From assembly GCF_000474215.1 (NCBI RefSeq), contig NZ_BAUC01000015.1, forward strand, positions 62,001 through 126,000: a stretch of DNA of 64,000 nt, in the 5' to 3' direction. Position numbers and translations under genes: made by a program. This DNA comes from Edwardsiella hoshinae NBRC 105699 = ATCC 33379. Lineage in GTDB: Bacteria; Pseudomonadota; Gammaproteobacteria; Enterobacterales; Enterobacteriaceae. Under the pieces are notes generated by a model. That model worked only from the letters and a program-made list of their open reading frames with translations. It searched no databases and was not told the origin of the DNA. Shown here one piece after another: positions 29,159 to 38,430 of this stretch (position 1 is its first letter; each line of letters begins with the position of its first letter).

Positions 29159-29617
29159 TTATGCCTTTTCGTCGTGGAGTGACTCATCCTGACGGCAGTC
29201 GCCCTCATCCCCAGAGGCACAGTGGCCATATAGGTAGAGGCTGTGGTTGGTGAGCTGGATACCATGCTTCCTGGCGATCTCTTGCTGGCGCTTCTCGATG
29301 GACTCATCGCTAAACTCGATCACCTTGCCGCAATCCAGACAGATCAGATGGTCATGGTGATGCTGCTGGGTCAGTTCGAAGACTGACTTGCCTCCTTCGA
29401 AGTTGTGGCGGGTGACGATACCGGCATCGTCAAACTGGTTCAGTACGCGGTACACCGTCGCCAGACCGATCTCCTCGCCCATATCGATCAGTTTCTTGTA
29501 TAACTCTTCGGCACTGACATGATGACACATGGGATCTTGCAGTACTTCCAGAATCTTGAGACGGGGAAGCGTGACTTTCAGGCCAGCTTTCTTTAGCGCG
29601 ATATTGTTGTCAGTCAT
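29159..29617 (-). CDS. fur: Ferric uptake regulator Fur
   Basis: Fe(II)-dependent global repressor of iron acquisition. The 152 residues show an N-terminal winged helix (1-80; RLKILEVLQDPMCHHVSAEELYKKL, GLATVYRVLNQFDDAGIVTRH). The metal and dimerisation domain has HHHDH at 86-90, Cys93/Cys96 (ICLDCGKV), and a Cys-rich acidic tail (CASGDEGDCRQ). It lies downstream of fldA on the same strand, as in E. coli. The 280-base upstream gap presumably holds its own promoter; I found no clear counterpart of the E. coli uof leader ORF. Confidence 0.97.
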   Translation of the reverse strand: MTDNNIALKKAGLKVTLPRLKILEVLQDPMCHHVSAEELYKKLIDMGEEIGLATVYRVLNQFDDAGIVTRHNFEGGKSVFELTQQHHHDHLICLDCGKVIEFSDESIEKRQQEIARKHGIQLTNHSLYLYGHCASGDEGDCRQDESLHDEKA

Positions 29618-29897
29618 TCGGATTCTGTCCTGTCACAGAGCCCGGCAGAACCGAGAGGCCGCTGCCGAACAGAAATAATAGTGAGTTTGATTATAAGGCC
29701 GATAGGCTGAAATGGGAACCGCGCTGCCGCCGCCCCAGGAAGACGATATTGTGGTAATCAGCGAGGAGGCAACAGTAAAATCAGTAAGATAGCGGGAAAC
29801 ATGCGCTGATGAGTCAGGGTATCGTTTTTGTTGATGGTTGGGATACCTGCCGGCTATCAGGCCCCGCAGGGGCGACCGACAGGCATCCGCGGCTGGG

Positions 29898-30425
29898 TTA
29901 ACCCAGGATTTCGTCCAGGTGCATCTCGGCGCGGATCTGTTTTACCCAGGCGTCGACGCGCTCGGCAGTCAGTTCCGGCTGGCGATCTTCGTCGATAGCC
30001 AGACCGACAAAGGTTTCGTTATCGACCAGCGCCTTGGAGGCTTCGAAATGGTAGCCAGCAGTCGGCCAATGCCCGACCAGCGTAGCGCCGCGCGCTTCGA
30101 CCAGATCGCGGATGGTGCCCATCGCGTCGCAGAAGTACTCTGCATAGTCTTCTTGATCGCCGCAACCGAACAGGGCGACCAGTTTGCCAGAAAAGTCGAT
30201 CTCTTCCAGGGTGGGGAAGAAATCATCCCAATCACACTGGGCCTCGCCGTAGTACCAGGTCGGGATACCGAGCAGCAGAATGTCGAACGCGGCGAGATCT
30301 TCCTTGCTGCTTTTGGCAATGTCATGAACTTCAGCAACGTCTTTACCCAGTTGCTTTTGGATCATCTTAGCAATGTTTTCCGTGTTGCCGGTGTCGCTGC
30401 CAAAGAAAATACCTACGATTGCCAT
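29898..30425 (-). CDS. fldA: Flavodoxin 1
   Basis: Long-chain FMN electron carrier in the cytosol, essential in E. coli and donor to radical-SAM enzymes such as MiaB encoded nearby. The 175 residues start MAIVGIFFGSDTGNTENIAK, whose SDTGNT loop binds the FMN phosphate. The aromatic FMN clamp is GIPTWYYGEAQCDWDD and FGCGDQEDYAEYFCDAMG. The order ybfE-fldA-fur matches E. coli. Confidence 0.97.
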   Translation of the reverse strand: MAIVGIFFGSDTGNTENIAKMIQKQLGKDVAEVHDIAKSSKEDLAAFDILLLGIPTWYYGEAQCDWDDFFPTLEEIDFSGKLVALFGCGDQEDYAEYFCDAMGTIRDLVEARGATLVGHWPTAGYHFEASKALVDNETFVGLAIDEDRQPELTAERVDAWVKQIRAEMHLDEILG

Positions 30426-30633
30426 ATCGCGAATTTACCTTTTGTCTCAGAAATTGAATCAGGCTGTCCTCTGTCGACGCCACGGGACGCCATACCATGT
30501 AACCGTGGACGAGCGTCGGGGCCAGCCTACCTACCAGTCGATACTATAACACTTTTGGCATCACGCCTTTATCGTCATTGTGCGTTGCGCCGCGCGGTAT
30601 ACCTAGGCGAGACGCGGCGCGCGCCGCCGTCCC

Positions 30634-30912
30634 TCAGCGTTGCGTCGCGAGCTGACTGAGCAAGATCTGCTCGATAAGCTCGCTGCGGCTGATGTTACGC
30701 TCTTGCGCCAGGCGATTGAGGATCGCCACGGCCTCTTCGTTCATCTTCAACTCGACGCGGCGTAGCCCCTTGACCCGATCGCGGCGCAGCTGGTTACGCT
30801 TGTTGATCCGCAACTGCTCTTCCCGGGAGAGCGGATTGGTTTTAGGACGACCTGGGCGACGTTCGTCCGCGAACAGATCGAGCGTCGTACGGTCCGTTTG
30901 TTCTTTGGCCAT
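30634..30912 (-). CDS. ybfE: YbfE, ribbon-helix-helix-type small protein
   Basis: Homologue of E. coli YbfE, named LexA-regulated from E. coli data. The 92 residues from MAKEQTDRTTLDLFADERR are highly basic in the middle (RINKRNQLRRDRVKGLRRVELKM) and end with a helix pair (NISRSELIEQILLSQL) like a ribbon-helix-helix fold. The start at 30912 matches E. coli; the frame is open 20 codons further upstream. I could not find a CTGT-N8-ACAG LexA box upstream, so SOS control is not supported here. Molecular function unknown. Confidence 0.9.
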   Translation of the reverse strand: MAKEQTDRTTLDLFADERRPGRPKTNPLSREEQLRINKRNQLRRDRVKGLRRVELKMNEEAVAILNRLAQERNISRSELIEQILLSQLATQR

Positions 30913-31112
30913 ATTCAGGTAGCGGTACTGCAAGGAGAAGGGAGGGCGGGAAATCCGCGCTCCGATTAACATATATTCGGGATTTTCCCCGTCGGCAGCG
31001 TGCGTTGACCTGCCGTCGATTTTAGCGCGCCATCATACCCTAGGGAGCGCGGCAGCGACAATCCTTTCTCGGCGCGGTGTTGGCAATGTGGATGTCGGCC
31101 GCGCCGGCGTTA

Positions 31113-31898
31113 TCACCCTACGTGCTCGGGGGCGTCGAGGAAGCGATGCAGCACATGGAGTACCTTCTCCGGCTGTTCAGCGTGCAGCCAATGGCCGGTG
31201 GCGTGGATGACATGCGCGCGGGCACGGGGAAACTGACGGATGATCGCCGTACGGTAGTCATCGAGGATATAGGGGGAGTCAGCCCCTTTGATAAACAGTG
31301 CCTCGCCAGCGTAAGGCGGTTGCGTATCCCAGCCGAGGATGGCGGGGTAGTGTTGGTATAACGCGGGCAGGTTAAAGCGCCATTGACCGCGATGAAAGGA
31401 CTTCAGTAGGAACTGTACCACCCCCTCAGACTGAAGATAGTGGCGTAGGCAGGTCGCTGCCGCTGAGCGCGTCTCTAGTGCCGCCTCCTGCACCGCATAG
31501 AGTGCGGCGAAGACCGCGTCGTGGCGGCGGGTCGGGTAGGCAACGGGCGCCATGTCCAGTATCGCCAGGCGGCGTAGCCGTTGCGGATGACGCACCGCCA
31601 GACGCATTGCCGCCTTACCCCCCATCGAATGACCGACGATATCGCAGGGGGGCAGATCATAGTCGGCGATCAGGGCGGCGAGATCCTCGGCCATCAAATC
31701 GTAACTCATCTGTGGCGTGTGGCCGGAGAGGCCATGATTACGTAAGTCGACCTGCAACACGTCACGATCGCGCTTCAGATCGCGGGCGAGTAGCCCCAAA
31801 TTGTCCAATGAGCCGAATAGGCCGTGGATCAGCAGCAACGGGGGATAGCGTCGCGTCTGTTGCGCCGGATGTAGCTGGTGGTTCAGGGGTAGGATCAT
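31113..31898 (-). CDS. ybfF: Alpha/beta-hydrolase esterase YbfF
   Basis: Cytosolic acyl-CoA/short-chain esterase of the alpha/beta-hydrolase fold. The 261 residues carry the oxyanion motif PPLLLIHGLFGSLDNLG, the nucleophile elbow GHSMGGKAA, and HATGHWLHAEQP with the catalytic His near the end. The ATG at 31898 is chosen over a TTG two codons upstream. Its divergence from seqA is conserved with E. coli. The natural substrate is not known. Confidence 0.92.
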   Translation of the reverse strand: MILPLNHQLHPAQQTRRYPPLLLIHGLFGSLDNLGLLARDLKRDRDVLQVDLRNHGLSGHTPQMSYDLMAEDLAALIADYDLPPCDIVGHSMGGKAAMRLAVRHPQRLRRLAILDMAPVAYPTRRHDAVFAALYAVQEAALETRSAAATCLRHYLQSEGVVQFLLKSFHRGQWRFNLPALYQHYPAILGWDTQPPYAGEALFIKGADSPYILDDYRTAIIRQFPRARAHVIHATGHWLHAEQPEKVLHVLHRFLDAPEHVG

Positions 31899-32090
31899 GA
31901 GCAAACGCGTTGTCGGTAGAATGTTACCAGTAGGTTATCACAGGCATTACTCGGTTGTCCGTAGCAGGATGGGGCTGCACGACACCACAAAATGCGCCTT
32001 AATCGTTCTGGCGGGGCGCTAAACGCTATCCGCTCACGGCGTTTGACTTTATAATCCAGGCTGACTGAGTAGCAAAAGTACTGGATAACG

Positions 32091-32621
32091 ATGAAAACGA
32101 TTGAAGTCGATGAGGAGCTTTACCGCTATATTGCCAGCCACACCCAGCGTATTGGCGAGAGTGCTTCCGACATTCTGCGCCGGCTGTTGAAGGTCGGTAT
32201 GGAGAATAAGACGGCCGTCAGCGTCGCCCCGCTCCCGGTAGCCCCCCTGGCTATTCGCGCGCCGCAGCCGCAGGACCGTGTGCGTACCATGCGCGAATTG
32301 CTGTTGTCGGACGAATACGCAGAACAAAACAAGGCGGTCGGCCGTTTCATGCTGGTGTTGACCACGTTGTACCATATTGACGCCGACGGGTTTGCGGCGG
32401 CAACGGATGCCCTGCACGGGCGCACCCGGGTCTACTTTGCCGGTGACAGGAATACGCTGTTGCAGAGTGGCAACCACACCAAACCCAAGCAAGTCCCCGA
32501 CACCCCTTATTGGGTGATCACCAATACCAACTCAGGCCGTAAGCGCGCCATGATCGAACATATCATGCAAGCGATGCAGTTCCCTGGGGAGCTGATCGAG
32601 AAGGTTTGCGGCACAATCTAA
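32091..32621 (+). CDS. seqA: Replication-initiation negative regulator SeqA
   Basis: Binds hemimethylated GATC clusters, sequesters oriC after initiation and organises new DNA. The 176 residues are slightly shorter than the 181 of E. coli because the linker is trimmed. The N-terminal filament-forming domain is MKTIEVDEELYRYIASHTQRIGESASDILRRLL, and the C-terminal DNA-binding domain (about 60-176) includes GRTRVYFAGDRNTLLQSGNHTKPKQVP and VITNTNSGRKRAMI. It lies 29 bases before pgm, forming the conserved seqA-pgm operon. Confidence 0.97.
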   Translation: MKTIEVDEELYRYIASHTQRIGESASDILRRLLKVGMENKTAVSVAPLPVAPLAIRAPQPQDRVRTMRELLLSDEYAEQNKAVGRFMLVLTTLYHIDADGFAAATDALHGRTRVYFAGDRNTLLQSGNHTKPKQVPDTPYWVITNTNSGRKRAMIEHIMQAMQFPGELIEKVCGTI

Positions 32622-32650
32622 TGAATAACAAGCGTTAGGGAGAAGCGCAG

Positions 32651-34291
32651 ATGGCAAATCACCCGCGCGCCGGGCAGCCTGCCCGGCAGAGCGATTTGAT
32701 CAATGTGGCTCAGCTGGTTGCACAATATTATAGCCTGCGTCCGCAGGCGGATAATCCGTCCCATGCCGTGAAGTTTGGCACCTCTGGTCACCGGGGAAGC
32801 GCCCAGCGCCAGAGCTTCAACGAGGCACATATCCTGGCCATTGCCCAGGCTATCGCCGAGGTGCGTAAGGCCAATGGTGTCGTAGGTCCCTGCTTCGTCG
32901 GTAAGGACACCCATGCCCTCTCCGAGCCAGCCTTTATCAGCGTGCTGGAGGTATTGAGCGCCAATGGCGTCGAGGTGGTGGTGCAGGAAAACAATGGCTT
33001 CACGCCGACGCCGGCGGTATCGCACGCCATTCTGACGCATAATCGCCAGGGCGGTGCACTGGCCGACGGGATTGTCATCACGCCTTCTCATAATCCTCCG
33101 GAAGACGGCGGTATCAAATACAACCCGACTAACGGCGGGCCGGCGGATACCAATTTAACTCGCGTGATCGAGCAGCGCGCCAATCAATTGCTGGCACAGG
33201 ATTTGGCGGGGGTGAAACGCCAGACCTTAGCGGCTGCCTGGCGTAGCGGGCAGATCCATGCCCGCGATCTGGTGCAGCCTTACGTTGAGGATCTGCGTGA
33301 TATCGTCGATATGCCAGCTATCCAGCGTGCAGGCCTGAAGCTCGGTGTCGATCCGCTCGGCGGTTCCGGTATCGAATACTGGCAGCGGATCGGCGAGCAC
33401 TATGGTCTGGATCTGACGCTGGTCAACGACCATGTCGACCAGACCTTCCGTTTCATGCATCTGGACCACGATGGCGTGATCCGCATGGATTGCTCTTCCG
33501 AGAGCGCCATGGCGGGTCTGTTGGCGCTGCGTGATCGTTTCGATCTGGCCTTTGCCAACGATCCGGACTACGACCGCCACGGCATTGTGACACCTGCCGG
33601 ATTGATGAACCCGAACCACTATCTGGCTGTCGCCATCGACTACCTGTTCCGTCATCGTCCGCAGTGGGGGGCCGAGGTTGCTGTCGGTAAGACCCTGGTC
33701 TCCAGCGCGATGATCGATCGAGTGGTCAAGGCGCTCGATCGCCGCCTGGTCGAGGTGCCGGTCGGCTTCAAGTGGTTTGTCGATGGGTTATTTGATGGCA
33801 GCCTAGGCTTCGGCGGTGAAGAGAGCGCCGGGGCGTCTTTCCTGCGCTTCAACGGTACGCCGTGGTCGACCGATAAGGATGGCATCATCCTGTGTCTGCT
33901 GGCGGCGGAGATCACTGCACAGACGGGTAAGAATCCGCAGCAGCACTACGCTGCGCTGGCTGAGCGCTTCGGTTCGCCGAGTTATAACCGTTTACAGGCG
34001 CCGGCGACCCACGCCCAGAAGGCCGCTTTGTCGCGCCTGTCGCCGGAGATGGTGCAGGCGGATCGGCTGGCAGGCGACCCGATCACCGCGCGTTTGACCC
34101 GTGCGCCGGGCAACGATGCGCCGATCGGCGGGTTGAAGATCATGACCGACAATGGTTGGTTTGCCGCCCGCCCCTCCGGAACCGAGGAGGCTTACAAGAT
34201 TTACTGCGAAAGCTTCTTAGGCGCCGAGCACCGCCAACGTATCGAGAAGGAGGCGGTCGATATCGTGAGTGCCGTGTTGGCCAACGCCTGA
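32651..34291 (+). CDS. pgm: Phosphoglucomutase (alpha-D-glucose)
   Basis: Interconverts glucose-1-P and glucose-6-P, linking glycogen, UDP-glucose and envelope synthesis to glycolysis. The 546 residues align end to end with E. coli Pgm. The active phosphoserine is Ser146 in [13 protein letters not shown]. Metal binding is in [13 protein letters not shown], sugar binding in [12 protein letters not shown], and phosphate binding in [15 protein letters not shown]. It follows seqA with a GGGAG ribosome-binding site and ends in a strong terminator facing kdpE. Confidence 0.98.
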   Translation: MANHPRAGQPARQSDLINVAQLVAQYYSLRPQADNPSHAVKFGTSGHRGSAQRQSFNEAHILAIAQAIAEVRKANGVVGPCFVGKDTHALSEPAFISVLEVLSANGVEVVVQENNGFTPTPAVSHAILTHNRQGGALADGIVITPSHNPPEDGGIKYNPTNGGPADTNLTRVIEQRANQLLAQDLAGVKRQTLAAAWRSGQIHARDLVQPYVEDLRDIVDMPAIQRAGLKLGVDPLGGSGIEYWQRIGEHYGLDLTLVNDHVDQTFRFMHLDHDGVIRMDCSSESAMAGLLALRDRFDLAFANDPDYDRHGIVTPAGLMNPNHYLAVAIDYLFRHRPQWGAEVAVGKTLVSSAMIDRVVKALDRRLVEVPVGFKWFVDGLFDGSLGFGGEESAGASFLRFNGTPWSTDKDGIILCLLAAEITAQTGKNPQQHYAALAERFGSPSYNRLQAPATHAQKAALSRLSPEMVQADRLAGDPITARLTRAPGNDAPIGGLKIMTDNGWFAARPSGTEEAYKIYCESFLGAEHRQRIEKEAVDIVSAVLANA

Positions 34292-34310
34292 TTATCTGGC
34301 TGCACCAGAA

Positions 34311-34340
34311 CAACGCCGCGCTTTGCGCGGCGTTGTTTTT
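34311..34340 (+). terminator. Terminator of seqA-pgm
   Basis: The perfect 11-bp stem CAACGCCGCGC/GCGCGGCGTTG (34311-34321 and 34325-34335) has a TTT loop and is followed by five T. Confidence 0.93.
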
Positions 34341-34393
34341 GCAAGCGCCAACCGACGAGGGGGCGAGGGCGATGTTCGCGGCGCAGCGGGGCG

Positions 34394-35083
34394 TCAGGGG
34401 ATAAAACGGTAGCCGACGCCAGTTTCGGTAAGCAGATGACGCGGGCGCGCCGGCTCCACCTCCAGCTTTTGTCGCAGGTGCCCCATATAGATGCGCAGAT
34501 AATGACTATGCTCGACGTAGTTTGGCCCCCAGACGCTGTTAAGCAATTGGCGTTGGGTCAACACTTTGCCGCTGTTGGCGATCAGCTCGGCCAGCAGACG
34601 GAATTCGATCGGTGTCAGGTGCAGCGGTTCACCGGCGCGCGTCACGCTGCGTTGTAGCAGATCGACGCGCACCTCGCCGAAGCAGACCAGCGGACTTTCT
34701 TGCTGCTGGCGGGTATGGCGTCGCAGGGCGACGCGTACCCGTGCCAACAGTTCGCCGATGCCGAACGGTTTACTGAGAAAATCCTCCGCGCCGGCATCCA
34801 GTGCGGTGATCTTGTCGGCCTCGTCGCTGCGCGCCGATAGTACGATCAGCGGGATGCGGCTCCATCGGCGTAGATCACGGATGAATTCGATGCCATCGCC
34901 GTCCGGTAGTCCCAGATCGAGGATGATCAGGTCGGGTTGGCGAGTGCCTGCCTCGATTAGGCCGCGCTGTAGGCCATCGGCTTCGTTGACGCGCCATCCT
35001 TCATTCTCCAGGGCGGCGCGGACGAAGCGGCGGATGGCCTGTTCGTCTTCGACGATGAGGATGGTTATCGGGATGGGGGTCAT
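34394..35083 (-). CDS. kdpE: Response regulator KdpE
   Basis: OmpR-family activator of kdpFABC, phosphorylated by KdpD when K+ is low. The 229 residues have a receiver domain with phospho-acceptor Asp56 in LIILDLGLPDGDG and Lys in SKPFGIGELLARV. The C-terminal winged helix (about 130-229) includes LTPIEFRLLAELIANSGKVLTQRQLLNSVWG and HYLRIYMGHLRQKLE. It starts two bases after kdpD and is the last gene of kdpFABCDE. Confidence 0.97.
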   Translation of the reverse strand: MTPIPITILIVEDEQAIRRFVRAALENEGWRVNEADGLQRGLIEAGTRQPDLIILDLGLPDGDGIEFIRDLRRWSRIPLIVLSARSDEADKITALDAGAEDFLSKPFGIGELLARVRVALRRHTRQQQESPLVCFGEVRVDLLQRSVTRAGEPLHLTPIEFRLLAELIANSGKVLTQRQLLNSVWGPNYVEHSHYLRIYMGHLRQKLEVEPARPRHLLTETGVGYRFIP

Positions 35084-35085
35084 GA

Positions 35086-37788
35086 TTACGCTCTCATCTC
35101 CACATCGGTTTCCGGCTCAATCTCCGGTGCCGCTTGCAACGGTAGGGTAAAGTGAAAATGGGCGCCGTCATCCGGCGGACATTCGAGCCAGATTTTACCA
35201 CCGTGTACTTCAATAATGGCACGACAAATTGCTAATCCCAAACCGACGCCGGGGATGGCGGACTCTTTATCGCCACGGGTAAACTTGTTGAAGATCTGCT
35301 GGCGCTGCGCGCTGGCGATACCATCCCCGTTGTCACTCACTTCTACCTCCAGTTCTTCCGCCGTGACACGAGCCGCGATGCGGATGGTCGCCCCGCTGCC
35401 AGCGTATTTTCCGGCGTTCTCCAGCAGATTTTGCACCACCCGTTCCAGCAGCGCGCCATCACAGTAGACCAGCGGCAGATCCGGCGGCAGCTTGAGACTG
35501 AGGGGATGGCCGGCCAGCATCGGCTCCAAGGTATGCAGGGCACTGCCGACGATCTCTTCCAGAGATTGCCACTCCTGGCGTAGACGGAAGCCACCAGATT
35601 GGATGCGCGCCATATCCAGCAGGTTATTGACCAGGCGCGAGGTGTTGAGGATCTGTTGGCGGATCTCGCCCGCCTGTGGGGCGTGTACGGAGTTTTCACT
35701 GGCCAGATCCAGCGTCAGGATCTCCGCTTGGCCGAATAAGACGGTCAGTGGAGTACGCAGGTCATGTGATAACGCGGCCAGCAGCGAGTTACGCAGCTGC
35801 TCGCGCTCCGCCTCTAGGCGCGCCGCCGCCGCGCTGTGCGCCAGATGCAACCGTTCCAGGGCATTGGCGATCAGCACGCTGTAGGTCTGCAACAGACGTT
35901 GCTGCTCCGGCACCATCAGTTGGCGCAGATTCGCGGGCTCGATGGCTAATACGCCATAGGTGGTCTGGGCGCTGGAGAGTGGTAACAACTGGTAGGGGAC
36001 GCCGGGCAAGGTATCGGTGCCGGCCCCGGCGGGTTGGCCGCGGTCGCGACACCACTGGGCAATCGCCAGATCGACGTTGGCTACCCCAGCCTCGTCCCCC
36101 TGATGGGCGCGTAACTGGCCCTCGCTATCGGGCAGCAACAGGCTGGTGCGTGCGCCGAAGCTATGGTTAAGCGAGGCGCAACTGCTGCGCACTAGCGCCT
36201 CTTGATTGAGGGCGTTGCCCAGTGCCTTGGACATCTCATACAGGTGGTGGGCGCGTTGCTCACGGTAACGCGCCACCCGAGCCTGGTAACGCATGCCGGC
36301 GGTGAGGTTACCGATCAGAATACCGACGATCAACATCACCCCGAAAGTAACCAGATACTGGACGTCGCTGACGGCGAACGACCATTGCGGCTGAATGAAA
36401 AACAGATCGAAGCTGGCGACGCTGATGCAGGCGGCGAACACCGAGGGCCAACGGCCAAAAAATAGCGCCACCAGTACCACGCCGAGCAGGTAGATCATGA
36501 CCAAGTTAACCTGATCGAAGCTGGGGAGCAGGAGCTTGCCGAGTAGCGAGATCAGGGCACACAGTGCCGCGGCCACCATAAAACCGTGGATCTGGACTCG
36601 CCAACGTTCGCCGATAGGGCGGGGATCGTGTTCGCGCACGCCGGGAGGGCGATCCTCCAGCGCGACGATCAGCAGGTCGAGCTCCGGTCCGAGGCGCGCC
36701 AAGCGATCGGCGAAACGGGCTCTGAGCCAAGGCAGGCGCCGCGTCTCGCGTTGGCGGCGGCCAATGACGATCTTGCCGAGGTTGTGCTCGCGCGCATAGC
36801 GCAGGATTGCGCGCTCCGGGGACGGGTCGCTGAGGGTGGCGGTCTCGGCGCCCAGTTCCTGCGCGAGGCGAATACTGCGTAGGATGGCGCGCCGCTCGCT
36901 TTCCGGCAGACGATGTAACCGCGGCGTTTCGACATAGACGGCGTGCCAGACGCAGCCGAGACGCGTGGCCAGACGTGCGGCGGTACGTACCAGCCGGTCG
37001 TTGTCGGCGCGGGGGCCGATGCACAGCAGTAGGGCGTCACGTGTATGCCAAACCCGGTTACCGCCCGGGCCGCTACGGAGCGCGCGCATCTGTTCGTCTA
37101 CGCGATCGGCAGTCCGGCGTAACGCGAGCTCACGTAGGGCGATCAGGTTGCGCTTACGAAAGAAGTGTTCGATGGCGCGCTCAGCTTGGCCGGGGATATA
37201 GACCTTGCCCTCTTTAAGGCGTTGGCGCAGATCATCCGGGGTCAGGTCGACCAGCACCACCTCGCTGGCAGCGTCGAACAGCCGATCGGGAACCGTCTCC
37301 CGCACTCGTACCCCGGTGACGCTACCGACCACATCGTTCAGGCTCTCCAAGTGTTGTACGTTGACGGTCGTCAGTACATCGATGCCGGCCGCCAGCAACT
37401 CTTCGACATCCTGCCAGCGTTTGGGATGGCGTGAGCCGGGGGCGTTGGTGTGTGCCAATTCATCCATCAGGATTAGCGCTGGCGCGCGGGCCAACGCCCG
37501 GTCGAGGTCAAATTCATGCAGTTGACGGCCGCGATGATGAATGCGCTTGGCTGGTAAGCGCGCCAAGCCCTCGAGCAGGGCGGCAGTATCGCCGCGGCCA
37601 TGTGTCTCGACGATACCGACCAGGACATCCAGTCCTTGGCTGCGTAGACGTTGCGCCTCCTGGAGCATGGCATAGGTTTTCCCGACGCCGGCGCAGGCAC
37701 CGAAGAAGATCTTCAGCTTGCCACGCGCCGGCTCGCCTAGTTGGGCCAGTAGGGCGTCGGGATCGGGGCGAGGTTCATCATCGACCAT
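35086..37788 (-). CDS. kdpD: Sensor histidine kinase KdpD
   Basis: Membrane-bound osmosensitive K+ sensor. The 900 residues are arranged as: KdpD cytosolic domain (about 20-230) with Walker A FFGACAGVGKT near 30-38; a USP-like domain (about 250-370); four transmembrane spans of DUF4118 (about 395-500); a GAF-like region; HisKA with phospho-acceptor His675 in ALSHDLRTPLTVLFG; and HATPase with NLLENAGKYA, DNGDGI and GVGLGLAICRAIIEVHGG. Nine bases separate it from kdpC, and kdpE follows two bases later. Full length with no damage. Confidence 0.97.
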   Translation of the reverse strand: MVDDEPRPDPDALLAQLGEPARGKLKIFFGACAGVGKTYAMLQEAQRLRSQGLDVLVGIVETHGRGDTAALLEGLARLPAKRIHHRGRQLHEFDLDRALARAPALILMDELAHTNAPGSRHPKRWQDVEELLAAGIDVLTTVNVQHLESLNDVVGSVTGVRVRETVPDRLFDAASEVVLVDLTPDDLRQRLKEGKVYIPGQAERAIEHFFRKRNLIALRELALRRTADRVDEQMRALRSGPGGNRVWHTRDALLLCIGPRADNDRLVRTAARLATRLGCVWHAVYVETPRLHRLPESERRAILRSIRLAQELGAETATLSDPSPERAILRYAREHNLGKIVIGRRQRETRRLPWLRARFADRLARLGPELDLLIVALEDRPPGVREHDPRPIGERWRVQIHGFMVAAALCALISLLGKLLLPSFDQVNLVMIYLLGVVLVALFFGRWPSVFAACISVASFDLFFIQPQWSFAVSDVQYLVTFGVMLIVGILIGNLTAGMRYQARVARYREQRAHHLYEMSKALGNALNQEALVRSSCASLNHSFGARTSLLLPDSEGQLRAHQGDEAGVANVDLAIAQWCRDRGQPAGAGTDTLPGVPYQLLPLSSAQTTYGVLAIEPANLRQLMVPEQQRLLQTYSVLIANALERLHLAHSAAAARLEAEREQLRNSLLAALSHDLRTPLTVLFGQAEILTLDLASENSVHAPQAGEIRQQILNTSRLVNNLLDMARIQSGGFRLRQEWQSLEEIVGSALHTLEPMLAGHPLSLKLPPDLPLVYCDGALLERVVQNLLENAGKYAGSGATIRIAARVTAEELEVEVSDNGDGIASAQRQQIFNKFTRGDKESAIPGVGLGLAICRAIIEVHGGKIWLECPPDDGAHFHFTLPLQAAPEIEPETDVEMRA

Positions 37789-37797
37789 GAAATATCC

Positions 37798-38418
37798 TTA
37801 TCTTGCCAACGGATTAACATAATGGGCGCGGTGCTTCGATGATAGCCGATCCAACGCCAGATTGAGTGCCAAGACGTTGACTGTCGGCCGTCCGATGAAG
37901 GTCGGCCAACTGTTGCGGCTCAGTCCGGCGATCAGCGCCTCGATCTGGGCGAGCGGTAATCTGCGCGCCTCGGCCACCCGGGGCGCCTGGTAGTAGGCGG
38001 CCTGCGGCGAGATATCGGGGTCGAGACCGCTGGCGGAACTGGTGAGCAGATCGACCGGCAGCGCCTCGGCGTAAGGTTCTAACGGATCGCGCTGACGTAA
38101 CTGTGTGGCGCGTTCGGCGAGGGTGTGCGTCAACAGCGGATTGCTGATGGCCAAGTTGCTGCCGCCGGAGGCCAAGGCATTATAGGGATGTGCGGCGGTG
38201 GCCGATGGACGAGGCCAGAAATAGTCTGTGCGTTGGAAGTCTTGACCGATCAGCGCGGAGCCGACGGTGTGTCCGTCACGTTGCAGCAACGAACCGTTGG
38301 CCTGCCAGGGAAACATCAACTGCGCCAGCAGCGTGGTTAAGCAAGGATAGAGGACACCGGTGATCAGGGTGAGAACCAGCATCATGACCAGGGTGGGGCG
38401 GAGTAAGGGCTGTGTCAT
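37798..38418 (-). CDS. kdpC: K+-transporting ATPase subunit KdpC
   Basis: Single-span subunit that stabilises ATP binding in the Kdp pump. The 206 residues start MTQPLLRPTLVMMLVLTLITGVLYPCLTT (one transmembrane helix). The periplasmic part has FWPRPSATAAHPYNALASGGSNLA and SASGLDPDISPQAAYYQ, both family signatures. It starts 12 bases after kdpB. Confidence 0.96.
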   Translation of the reverse strand: MTQPLLRPTLVMMLVLTLITGVLYPCLTTLLAQLMFPWQANGSLLQRDGHTVGSALIGQDFQRTDYFWPRPSATAAHPYNALASGGSNLAISNPLLTHTLAERATQLRQRDPLEPYAEALPVDLLTSSASGLDPDISPQAAYYQAPRVAEARRLPLAQIEALIAGLSRNSWPTFIGRPTVNVLALNLALDRLSSKHRAHYVNPLAR

Positions 38419-38430
38419 GTGAGCGCTCCT

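Noticed and set aside
29618-29897. uof leader ORF upstream of fur
   Set aside because: No ATG-led frame with ribosome-binding site overlapping the fur start could be read in this gap.
30913-31112. LexA box expected upstream of ybfE
   Set aside because: No CTGT-N8-ACAG or close variant was found in the gap.
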